Origin: a virus
Strand: one strand, 5' to 3'
Length of the DNA stretch: 36,460 bases
Virus record (IMG/VR): IMGVR_UViG_3300047546_001245
Span: 1-36,460 of that record
Of this stretch, positions 19,684 through 26,204 are shown one piece after another; positions within the stretch are counted from its first letter, which is position 1; each line of letters opens with the position of its first letter. A program made the translations under genes and the position numbers. Below the pieces are notes generated by a model. That model ran no database searches and was not told the origin of the DNA. It saw only the letters and a list, made by a program, of their open reading frames with translations.

Positions 19684-21405
19684 ATGGAATTTCGTCTCCC
19701 AACTAACTTGCAAACTGAGCTGATCGCTTATGATCCACAGCTCAAGGCATTGGCACGTCAAAAGACTGACAAGAAACCAACCAAGAAATCCAAGTATCCG
19801 CTCGGCAATGTTCCCCATCTGATTCCTTACAACATCATCAGGGAATCATTGCAACAAGATGCAATCGATAACATCAATGCTAATCAAGCTCGTCATCGAT
19901 TCAGAAGGTTTACAAGGCCTGTGGACGTTGCAACTCCGCAGGCTCGACTCGTCACCAAAGCCATCATTTATCACTACGAACAATGTTGGTATGCTGCATG
20001 GCTTCCCGATAAAGACGATGACTACATTTATGGTTATGCCGTTGCATTCAAAGATACTGCTACCGTACGCAAGGTTCTTTCTCGTTCAATCCTCAACAAG
20101 ATTGATACTTACGAGGAAGTACCCGTCGGTCGTACCAAATTCTTTGTCAAGCGTCATCTTGTAACGAAAGCCGACATTCAAGCTGGTATGACCCAGCACC
20201 ATTGGCGTGCTGAACATGTTGCTGTTTATTACGACAAAGCTCGTGAATTGGCTCCAGCATTGGATGAGTTTCGCAAGGCATTGCAAGAAACGATTCCTGT
20301 CTGGGATGATCACCGTGAGTTATTCTCACGCATGCGCTGTAAAGAAATTTGGGAAGCACTGGAAATCTACAAAGACTTGATTCCAGAACATAAACAAGAT
20401 GGTTGGCAACTGACCGTTGACAATCTTCTGGAAGCTCTTGATCGCACAACGACTGTTTACGGTGCTGAATCTTATCGTGATTTTGAATATACATATGTAA
20501 CCAGGAACCTACATGTGTTCAATACTCCGTTCTTCCGTAAGTGGATGCAACAGGAGTTAGACACATGTACTAACAACTTCAATGATCCAGATAATCGTCA
20601 ACACAAGGATGTAGTCCGTGGTTTTAAACGTATATTGAAACTTGCTCAGTCCATCGAATACATCCGTTGTATATGGCCTGATTGTCCTATTGATTATTAC
20701 CAAACACATATTGAAGAATTGATGTCGATTCGTTTGAATCAACGTCCTCATTCAAATGTAAATGAATGGCTCAAGCAACACATGCCCGTTGCTTCATTCT
20801 TCAAAATCCTTGATAAATACTATGAACAAGAACTAAGTAAAGACAAGAAAAGATTTATTAACAGCGCCAGCGAAGACACAGGCTTGCCCGTGTTTTGGTT
20901 TTCAGATTGGAACGATACGATGTCCATGCTTGGACGTATCATCAACGCTGACAAAACAATTGATCCACCTAAGCGTTGGCGCCTTAATGAATTCCATGAT
21001 TATGTTCAGGCAGAATCTTGGAAGATCAGTAACCCCAATGAGACATTGCCCCAGGACTTGTTTCCTGAACCGATCAAGGTTCAACACAATAACAAGTCAT
21101 GGTCATTTTTCCAGCCACATGACACTCATCAGTTGGCAATGTGGGGCAGGGCTGTACGCAATTGCGTTGGCTCAGCATCTGGTTACGCCGAAGGTGTACG
21201 CAAGAAGCAACACTTCATTGTGTTGTGCATGCTTGATGGCCAACCACATTTCACAATTCAATTGCGTGTCAGCAACGGCATGATGTCCGTTGATCAGATT
21301 CGTGGCCTGTGTAATTCCACACTTACTGCAGAGAACAAAGATGAATACACAGAAGTCTTCCGGATTGCATTGCAAAACCGTGAAGCTGCGCTAAAGTCTG
21401 CCTAG
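19684..21405 (+). CDS. PcfJ-like domain protein
   Basis: This 573-residue protein carries a C-terminal region like PcfJ, a domain found in plasmid and phage proteins. Visible features are a His-containing turn and the conserved centre AMWGRAVRNCVGSASGYAEG (about residues 487-506), then strands (HFIVLCMLDGQPHFTIQLRV) and QIRGLCNSTL. The first 430 residues are mixed charged helices without a motif I can name. PcfJ was named in a conjugation locus; its biochemical role is unclear, and an RNA- or nucleic-acid-related role is only a guess. The gene is the longest between 14 and 27 kb and is preceded by the pseudoknot leader. Confidence 0.65.
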   Translation: MEFRLPTNLQTELIAYDPQLKALARQKTDKKPTKKSKYPLGNVPHLIPYNIIRESLQQDAIDNINANQARHRFRRFTRPVDVATPQARLVTKAIIYHYEQCWYAAWLPDKDDDYIYGYAVAFKDTATVRKVLSRSILNKIDTYEEVPVGRTKFFVKRHLVTKADIQAGMTQHHWRAEHVAVYYDKARELAPALDEFRKALQETIPVWDDHRELFSRMRCKEIWEALEIYKDLIPEHKQDGWQLTVDNLLEALDRTTTVYGAESYRDFEYTYVTRNLHVFNTPFFRKWMQQELDTCTNNFNDPDNRQHKDVVRGFKRILKLAQSIEYIRCIWPDCPIDYYQTHIEELMSIRLNQRPHSNVNEWLKQHMPVASFFKILDKYYEQELSKDKKRFINSASEDTGLPVFWFSDWNDTMSMLGRIINADKTIDPPKRWRLNEFHDYVQAESWKISNPNETLPQDLFPEPIKVQHNNKSWSFFQPHDTHQLAMWGRAVRNCVGSASGYAEGVRKKQHFIVLCMLDGQPHFTIQLRVSNGMMSVDQIRGLCNSTLTAENKDEYTEVFRIALQNREAALKSA

Positions 21406-21416
21406 CCCCCACGGCT

Positions 21417-21448
21417 TACCGGTCCTAGCCTCGATACTGGGGCCGGTA
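21417..21448 (+). ncRNA. 12-bp hairpin after the PcfJ-like gene
   Basis: TACCGGTCCTAG (21417-21428) pairs with CTGGGGCCGGTA (21437-21448), with two T-G pairs, around an eight-base loop. It starts 11 bases after the stop codon. No T-run follows, so it may protect or process the mRNA end instead of terminating transcription. Confidence 0.6.
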
Positions 21449-21475
21449 CAATTCTTACTTTAATCACATTTACTT

Positions 21476-21673
21476 ATGACTGATCTTACTTATGATTGTT
21501 TAATGTCCAAAGCAATTCAAAAGATGCTGTCTTATAAAGGATGTATTCCGTCTACAGATATGAATTCATTTCATTACTCACTTTATCTTAAAGTTGCTCC
21601 TCCTCATGAATTAGAAAAAGATATTATTAGCGAAATGACGATGCGTAAAATGATTAATGAAAGTGCTTTGTAA
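21476..21673 (+). CDS. small protein, unknown function
   Basis: This 65-residue protein (MTDLTYDCLMSKAIQKMLSY ...) is Ser/Met/Lys-containing, with a C-terminal helix (HELEKDIISEMTMRKMINES). The DNA is more AT-rich than its neighbours and uses several TTA codons, which the phage tRNA-Leu(UAA) would read. No family recognised. Confidence 0.6.
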   Translation: MTDLTYDCLMSKAIQKMLSYKGCIPSTDMNSFHYSLYLKVAPPHELEKDIISEMTMRKMINESAL

Positions 21674-21682
21674 CGTAACGTT

Positions 21683-21895
21683 GTGACGGACTACACAGAC
21701 GATCAACTCCTTGCCATGGCACTTGGCAACATCGGTGATTTTCTCCATGACAATTCACCGCATTACGTGTTGATTGAAAATGATCCTCGCAATGAGGATG
21801 ACTACGACACATGGAGTTACGGTACTGAGCCGTTACCCCATGATCACACTTGGCGTTCAATGTCAATTGATGTAAGTCCAAGTGAGCCCGAGTAG
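21683..21895 (+). CDS. small acidic protein ending inside a tRNA gene
   Basis: This 70-residue protein starts at GTG 21683. It is acidic (NDPRNEDDYDTWSYGTEPLP) and ends SPSEPE. The last codons and the stop TAG (21893-21895) lie in the first ten bases of the tRNA-Leu gene, so the 5' acceptor strand of the tRNA doubles as coding sequence. The arrangement repeats that of the three tRNA-like elements at 14.6-15.3 kb. Confidence 0.65.
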   Translation: MTDYTDDQLLAMALGNIGDFLHDNSPHYVLIENDPRNEDDYDTWSYGTEPLPHDHTWRSMSIDVSPSEPE

Positions 21896-21962
21896 CCCAG
21901 CGGTAGTAGGCAAACGACTTAAAATCGTTCCAGCGTGGGTTCGAATCCCACCTCGGGTACCA
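21886..21962 (+). tRNA. tRNA-Leu (anticodon UAA), short variable loop
   Basis: A full cloverleaf: acceptor GCCCGAG (21886-21892) with CTCGGGT (21952-21958, first pair G-T); D arm 21895-21911; anticodon arm AACGA/TCGTT with loop CTTAAAA (anticodon TAA at 21920-21922); five-base variable loop CCAGC; T arm GTGGG-TTCGAAT-CCCAC; discriminator A and encoded CCA (21960-21962). Anticodon UAA reads UUA leucine codons. Leucine tRNAs normally carry a long variable arm, which is absent here. Confidence 0.92.
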
Positions 21963-21983
21963 ATTCAATTACTCAACTCAATC

Positions 21984-22349
21984 ATGATTCAAATCTTTAG
22001 TGCATTCAAACATTTCGTCCCTGAGTTCCATGCATTCTCAGATGATGAGAAACGTTACAACATTGGTGCGACATGGACTGCTGCCGATGGCCTCCAGGAT
22101 TATCACAACTTGGAACTGCGGTACGTTCGTAACTCAGAACGTCTTGCGCTCCAAGGTGATCCACAGCCTGATGGCAGCTGGCGTTATGTCGAACCCAGTG
22201 GTCGTGTCCATACCATGACCGCAGATCGAGCCAAGCTATTCATGGAACAAACCCATGCCCATGCCACCATCATGTGTGGAATGCTTGATCGTCTAAAAGA
22301 TGCAGGACTTATGGAGCAAGTGGTTGACACCAGTGCTCAACCTGCGTAA
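21984..22349 (+). CDS. hypothetical soluble protein
   Basis: This is a 121-residue product from ATG 21984 after CTCAACTCAATC; a longer in-frame start would lie inside the tRNA. It has aromatic beta-like parts (YHNLELRYVRNSERLALQGD, about residues 40-59; GSWRYVEPSGRVHTM) and a helical end (ATIMCGMLDRLKDAGLMEQV). No named domain. A strong terminator follows. Confidence 0.7.
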   Translation: MIQIFSAFKHFVPEFHAFSDDEKRYNIGATWTAADGLQDYHNLELRYVRNSERLALQGDPQPDGSWRYVEPSGRVHTMTADRAKLFMEQTHAHATIMCGMLDRLKDAGLMEQVVDTSAQPA

Positions 22350-22373
22350 TCTGCATCTGACTTACTACATAAG

Positions 22374-22400
22374 CCCCTCGCAACAGCGGGGGGTTTTCTT
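22374..22400 (+). terminator. Rho-independent terminator
   Basis: CCCCTCGC (22374-22381) pairs with GCGGGGGG (22386-22393), one T-G pair, around AACA, and is followed by TTTTCTT. It separates the RNA-rich small-gene region from the cassette cluster. Confidence 0.88.
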
Positions 22401-22408
22401 CTCATCAC

Positions 22409-22738
22409 ATGGATTCATCAACTAAATCACAAGCAGTTGATCTCAACCTCGTTGATCAAATGTATGACTTAATTCCAGAATGGACATGGAATTTAGTTAA
22501 AGATCATCTTGTCAATTTATTGGTAGACATTATGCCTACAACAATACTTGAACGATTGACGGGTGATCCAACAGGTGATGAACGTGCACTGGAAATCCTT
22601 GATGATTACTACAAATCATCTGATATGAACAAAGAACTGCTCATTGATTCATTTAAAATCTTGGGCTCTGAACAAACAGCTTATGCATTAGATTCTCTTC
22701 AGCTCAACAAAATTTCCAACCCAAACTCCAATGACTGA
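22409..22738 (+). CDS. hypothetical helical protein
   Basis: This 109-residue acidic, helical protein has MYDLIPEWTWNLVKDHLVNL (residues 18-37) and RALEILDDYYKSSDMNKELL (about 59-78). It ends NPNSND. Its final codons AAT GAC TGA contain the ATG of the next gene, the same stop-start junction used throughout the following cluster. No family recognised. Confidence 0.7.
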   Translation: MDSSTKSQAVDLNLVDQMYDLIPEWTWNLVKDHLVNLLVDIMPTTILERLTGDPTGDERALEILDDYYKSSDMNKELLIDSFKILGSEQTAYALDSLQLNKISNPNSND

Positions 22739-23075
22739 TCATCTGATTACTATTCCAGAAGAACTAATTGACTTATGGGTGTCTCAATTCAATTCCCATA
22801 CTGATGAAGAAGTATTTACTAATATTGCCCAATGGGCTGCAGACCAGGAGTTGGAGGCGTGCTGCGAGTGGCTTGCTTCCTTGCCAAACAACTGGACATC
22901 GACTGCCCTTAAACGTGTTTCCGACCTCCGCGCCGTTCGCCGCCCCAAGCCGCCGAGCTTGAAGGAGCAGGCGTTAGCAGCATTGAAACGTCAAAGGACA
23001 AGATCAGTCCCGTCAATGGTTTCATTTGAAGATTGCGAAACCATCCGTCGCGCCCTGGAGCAACTCGATGACTGA
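22731..23075 (+). CDS. cassette family protein 1 (DQELEAC ... RRALEQLDD)
   Basis: This 114-residue protein belongs to a family with five members in this window. Shared blocks are WAADQELEACCEWL (residues 33-46), the linker RRPKPPSLKEQAL (about 68-80) and the end IRRALEQLDD. The family is one I have seen in cyanophages and picocyanobacteria without known function. The N-terminus is acidic and gene-specific. Start and stop overlap the neighbouring genes by 8 bp. Confidence 0.75.
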   Translation: MTDHLITIPEELIDLWVSQFNSHTDEEVFTNIAQWAADQELEACCEWLASLPNNWTSTALKRVSDLRAVRRPKPPSLKEQALAALKRQRTRSVPSMVSFEDCETIRRALEQLDD

Positions 23076-23319
23076 CTTTCGAGTGCTGTGCGCTGAGCTT
23101 GTTGACGAGCTTGAAGACTGGATTGCTTACGGCGATGAGGCCGACTGTGCCGATGCACATGCGGTTGTAGACCGCGCCCGAGCCGCCCTGTCCCAGCCCG
23201 AGCCGCATAACCTAAAAAAGCAGGCGCTAAGTGATCTCACTCACGCCTACAACGCAGACAAGATTGACGACACGACGTTTGAAAACCTCCGCCGCGCATT
23301 GGAGCAACTCGATGACTAA
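23068..23319 (+). CDS. cassette family protein 2
   Basis: This is an 83-residue product from ATG 23068 inside the previous gene's last codons. It lacks the DQELEAC block but keeps a shortened linker (NLKKQALSDL) and the ending LRRALEQLDD. The first half (CAELVDELEDWIAYGDEADC) is acidic and helical, and DRARAALSQPEP marks the middle. Base composition is richer in G and C than the flanking genes. It is probably a recombined or truncated family member. Confidence 0.7.
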   Translation: MTDFRVLCAELVDELEDWIAYGDEADCADAHAVVDRARAALSQPEPHNLKKQALSDLTHAYNADKIDDTTFENLRRALEQLDD

Positions 23320-23632
23320 CAATCAACAACATCCCATCACCCCACCGCCAAAGCTAATGAAGGAGTGGCTTGAAGAGTTGGATACGTCTGCTCCCCAAGA
23401 TGTGCTGCTGGCCGTTGTTCAATGGGGCGCCGACCAGGAGCTGGAGGCATGTGCTCAATGGGTGGATTGGCGTTGGTCGGGAATCAAAAGCAGGGAACTC
23501 CGCGCCGCCAGACGCCCCAAACCTCCGAGCTTGAAGGAGCAGGCGCTGGAGGAACTAGCTGAATGGGAGAACGTTATGGACATTGCACCCGATAGCCCCA
23601 TCCGCCGCGCCCTGGAGCAACTCGATGACTAA
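23312..23632 (+). CDS. cassette family protein 3
   Basis: A 106-residue product from ATG 23312 (MTNNQQHPITPPPKLMKEWL). It has the complete pattern: QWGADQELEACAQWV (about residues 39-53), RRPKPPSLKEQAL, and IRRALEQLDD at the end. The N-terminus closely matches that of the distant copy at 33327 (TNQQQHPIAPPPELVEKW), which shows that cassettes move within the genome or between related phages. Confidence 0.75.
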   Translation: MTNNQQHPITPPPKLMKEWLEELDTSAPQDVLLAVVQWGADQELEACAQWVDWRWSGIKSRELRAARRPKPPSLKEQALEELAEWENVMDIAPDSPIRRALEQLDD

Positions 23633-24017
23633 ACAAATTAACGGTGACAAGTTGTTTGTTATTGATCATCATCCTGCTATTCCACCTTCTGATTTATTAA
23701 AGAAGTGGGAAGATGCCTGGTTTGATGAAGAAGAACATGCTGATGTTCTATTGATCCAGGCATTTCAAGCAGGAGCTGACCAGGAGTTAGAGGCGTGTAT
23801 TGATTGGCTTGCCAATGCACGCAACCATTCTCTTGATTGGGACGAAGCTACTTACTTCTCTGCCAACCTCCGCACTGCTCGCCGTCCTAAGTTGCAGAGC
23901 TTAAAAGAACGAGCGTTGGAACTAGCAAAACCACCAGGAACAGAAGGTGCTTATGTCACGTTTGGTCCTGAAGAACTTGCACTTATTCGCCGTGCACTAG
24001 AGCAACTTAATGACTGA
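23625..24017 (+). CDS. cassette family protein 4
   Basis: This 130-residue product starts at ATG 23625. It carries AGADQELEACIDWLANAR (about residues 47-64), RRPKLQSLKERAL and the end IRRALEQLND. Codon use is more AT-rich than in the preceding two members, so it has probably been in the genome longer. Its stop overlaps the next ATG by 8 bp. Confidence 0.75.
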   Translation: MTKQINGDKLFVIDHHPAIPPSDLLKKWEDAWFDEEEHADVLLIQAFQAGADQELEACIDWLANARNHSLDWDEATYFSANLRTARRPKLQSLKERALELAKPPGTEGAYVTFGPEELALIRRALEQLND

Positions 24018-24423
24018 ACCAACAATGGACAACAAAATTATTTTTCAACAAGACTCTCCCAATGGAATGGAAGAAGTACTACGTCTTGACAAAAAAGGTT
24101 TTCATTACAAAGATCAGTTCATTGCTGATGCTGGTGAAGCTTACCGCTTAATGGTGGAATTCCTTAAACCAGCTAGTCAGCCAAAGGAAAGTTTAATGAT
24201 GAAACTTTCTCCTACTACTCAAAAAGTTTGGAATGCATTTAAAACCAATGGAATATGCGCAGAAGAAAAACTTGCTGTTGCTTTGGAAACTATTACCAAA
24301 CAATTAGAAAGTCACATCGACTTACCAAATGTTGATGGCAGTAAGTATGCAGGAATATGGCATTGTATTGATTACCTTTCAGACATCGCTAACGAACTAA
24401 AAGATAACGATGAAATGCCGTAA
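24010..24423 (+). CDS. hypothetical phage protein
   Basis: This 137-residue protein has a short beta hairpin (GMEEVLRLDKKGFHYKDQFI, residues 19-38) and a helical C-terminal part with a single Trp/Cys/His motif (GIWHCIDYLSDIANELKDND). The N-terminal element resembles short phage proteins with a 'LrldkdGf.ykg..v.D..eay..f..fl' pattern, whose function is not known. It overlaps both neighbours and is part of the coupled run. Confidence 0.65.
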   Translation: MTEPTMDNKIIFQQDSPNGMEEVLRLDKKGFHYKDQFIADAGEAYRLMVEFLKPASQPKESLMMKLSPTTQKVWNAFKTNGICAEEKLAVALETITKQLESHIDLPNVDGSKYAGIWHCIDYLSDIANELKDNDEMP

Positions 24424-24757
24424 GTGCAATTCAAAAAACACTCGTGTCATTGTCACTGAACATCAAGGAAATGAAACTTGGCGTTACTGCCGGTGTCTCG
24501 ATTGCAACACCAAGTACAAAACAATTGAAACTTACGCCGTCAAAAAACGTGGTTCAATACCAGGAAAACCACAACATGTCAATTGCATTAAACGTGGAGA
24601 AGAAGTTGGTTCATCTGTGTTAACAGAAATGAATGTCAAACAGATCAGGCAATTGGCATTAGACAACGTCAAGTACGATGTCATTGCCCATAAATTTGGC
24701 ATTCACAAATCAACTGTCTATCGCATTATCAAACGTAAACTTTGGAGTCATGTCTAG
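24410..24757 (+). CDS. zinc-ribbon plus helix-turn-helix regulator (NrdR-type ribbon)
   Basis: The 115-residue protein starts with a zinc ribbon: C3 and C6, then C29 and C32 within RYCRCLDCNTKYKTIETY. This is the NrdR pattern ('RR...C..C..rf.T.E'). The ATP-cone domain of NrdR is absent. Instead the C-terminus (VKQIRQLALDNVKYDVIAHK, then GIHKSTVYRIIKRK) is a helix-turn-helix. It is therefore a phage DNA-binding regulator. Its position two genes from thyX suggests control of nucleotide genes, which is inference. Confidence 0.7.
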   Translation: MKCRKCNSKNTRVIVTEHQGNETWRYCRCLDCNTKYKTIETYAVKKRGSIPGKPQHVNCIKRGEEVGSSVLTEMNVKQIRQLALDNVKYDVIAHKFGIHKSTVYRIIKRKLWSHV

Positions 24758-25052
24758 AAAAGCAAAGCCTCCTGCATTCAAGATCGGTGATCGTGTTGCA
24801 GAAAAACCAAAGCCTCGTGCAATGTTAACAAACAGTGCAGAAACCAAAGAACGTATTAGTGCTTATCGATCCCAGAGATATGGCACAGTCCTTGATACGG
24901 TCTATAAGCAAAACGCAAGAGGATCCAAAGTCCCATATGTAAAAGTTATATGGGATGGTGGACAATCACCATCGCTTCATTCACAGAATAGACTTTGCCC
25001 TGAAAAAGATTTGTCTTTAGAAATGCAAAGTTATTTCAATGGGAATGATTAA
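24750..25052 (+). CDS. hypothetical basic protein
   Basis: This 100-residue product starts at ATG 24750 inside the end of the regulator gene. It is basic, with FKIGDRVAEKPKPRAM (residues 9-24) followed by a beta pattern YGTVLDTVYKQNARGSKVPY and VKVIWDGG. This is the look of a small SH3- or KOW-like barrel ('GdrV...G.v......v.V.WD.g'). The fold is inferred from pattern only. It is followed at once by thyX. Confidence 0.6.
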   Translation: MSRKAKPPAFKIGDRVAEKPKPRAMLTNSAETKERISAYRSQRYGTVLDTVYKQNARGSKVPYVKVIWDGGQSPSLHSQNRLCPEKDLSLEMQSYFNGND

Positions 25053-25055
25053 GAC

Positions 25056-25709
25056 ATGGCAGTGAATTTAATTTGGGTAACACCCAACGCAGAAGAGATG
25101 ATTGTCAAGATGGCTCGGGTTTCCGCTCCGAAAAATCAAGACAATATGGATACAGCTCCACGGTTACTGCAGTATCTCGTTAAGCACAAGCATTGGTCCC
25201 CATTTGAAATGGGCAACATGTGCGTTGAGATCAATACAACGCGTGCAATCTCGCCTCAGATATTGCGCCATCGTTCGTTTTGCTTCCAGGAATTTAGTCA
25301 GAGGTACGCAGACATCACTGATGTAGGCAGTATCACCATGCCGCACCTGCGTAGCCAAGACTACAAGAACAGACAGAATTCCAATGACGATCTAAAGGAA
25401 CGTCTTGGTGGTGACAAGCTTGCTGCCTATTACAGGCGCATGGCTAACATCCTGGAAGATTCCAAACATCTGTACCAAGAGATGATCAGTGAAGGTGTCG
25501 CAAAAGAGTCAGCGCGTTTTGTATTGCCTCTTGCAACACCTACTCGTCTTTATATGAATGGTACAATCAGGTCTTACATACACTATTTACAACTTCGTTG
25601 TGACTCAGGAACCCAACTCGAACACCGAGAAATTGCAGAAGAAATCAAAGGAATCTTCTGTAAACAATTCCCTGTCATCGGACAGGCTGTGTTCTCAGCA
25701 GATCAATGA
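25056..25709 (+). CDS. thyX: flavin-dependent thymidylate synthase
   Basis: This 217-residue protein converts dUMP to dTMP using methylene-tetrahydrofolate and FAD with NADPH. The diagnostic RHR-x7-S motif is present (RHRSFCFQEFS, residues 71-81). HKHWSPFE (residues 44-51) and the C-terminal block LRCDSGTQLEHREIA, with the substrate-binding Arg and Gln, are also visible. The length is typical for the family. Phage ThyX supplies thymidine for genome synthesis and is common in cyanophages. It starts four bases after the previous gene. Confidence 0.96.
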   Translation: MAVNLIWVTPNAEEMIVKMARVSAPKNQDNMDTAPRLLQYLVKHKHWSPFEMGNMCVEINTTRAISPQILRHRSFCFQEFSQRYADITDVGSITMPHLRSQDYKNRQNSNDDLKERLGGDKLAAYYRRMANILEDSKHLYQEMISEGVAKESARFVLPLATPTRLYMNGTIRSYIHYLQLRCDSGTQLEHREIAEEIKGIFCKQFPVIGQAVFSADQ

Positions 25710-25950
25710 CATTATTGAAAAGTACAGTGAACCAGAACAAGCTCGCCGGTTTTTAATCAATGCTGGCATCATTGATGAAAACGGAGACTTGATGCCGCAG
25801 TATCAGAATCTTCCGGAAGAATCAAAAGATTCAAATGAAGACGATGCTCCGTGGCTTGATTGTATGGATGCCTTTCAGCAATTGGAAGACAACGAACAAT
25901 CAGAAACGGATCGTTGGCAATCAGAAGGAAGAGGTCGGTTGTTTTTCTAA
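25702..25950 (+). CDS. small acidic protein, start uncertain
   Basis: The protein-like part is INDIIEKYSEPEQARRFLIN followed by AGIIDENGDLMPQYQ and an acidic end with GRGRLFF. Proteins with 'ARRFLi.AGIID..G.LmpQYq' are familiar from cyanophages without known function. No ATG fits: the first in-frame ATG is at 25558, deep in thyX. CTG 25687, ATC 25702 and ATT 25711 are the candidates next to the thyX stop, so a non-standard start or coupling is needed. I chose 25702. Confidence 0.55.
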   Translation: MNDIIEKYSEPEQARRFLINAGIIDENGDLMPQYQNLPEESKDSNEDDAPWLDCMDAFQQLEDNEQSETDRWQSEGRGRLFF

Positions 25951-25962
25951 TTCCTTTTTAGC

Positions 25963-25999
25963 GTGCGTCGATTCAATCAATTGACGCACTTTCTTTTTG
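25963..25999 (+). terminator. Rho-independent terminator
   Basis: GTGCGTC (25963-25969) pairs with GACGCAC (25983-25989). The stem can extend inward by four more pairs. A T-rich tail TTTCTTTTT follows. It closes the thyX unit. Confidence 0.75.
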
Positions 26000-26117
26000 C
26001 GTTGATCCACAAGATAAATAATCAGTGCTTTGTTCATTGACTTTACTTTCAATAACAAAATGCTAATTCACTGTGTGGATCCAAGTCGTTCAGCTGGTAA
26101 CATAACGGCAATCTCCC
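26000..26117. other. intergenic stretch without a clear gene
   Basis: This is AT-rich DNA between the terminator and the second pseudoknot. A TTGACT-like -35 occurs near 26037 but has no convincing -10 at the right distance. The segment GTTCAGCTGGTAACATAACG resembles a tRNA D arm, but no other tRNA part follows. A promoter for the GP88-like gene probably lies here because a terminator precedes it. Confidence 0.4.
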
Positions 26118-26143
26118 TGTCCTAAGCACGACATTAAACTGCC
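26118..26143 (+). ncRNA. H-type pseudoknot leader, copy 2
   Basis: Stem 1 is TGTC (26118-26121) with GACA (26130-26133), a compensated change from CGTC/GACG. Stem 2 is short here: GCA (26126-26128) with TGC (26140-26142). Loop 3 TTAAAC is unchanged. It lies 62 bases before the GP88-like start. Confidence 0.6.
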
Positions 26144-26204
26144 AATCACATATAAGTTTTACTTATGTGCTGGTGTCAATTCAACTCAACTCAACTGCAC
26201 TCCA

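Noticed and set aside
21882-22349. Start at 21882 for the 22-kb gene
   Set aside because: The extra residues would be translated from the tRNA-Leu sequence; ATG 21984 has the CAACTC leader.
26085-26117. D-arm-like sequence as a tRNA gene
   Set aside because: No matching acceptor, anticodon or T arm follows; it runs into the pseudoknot element.
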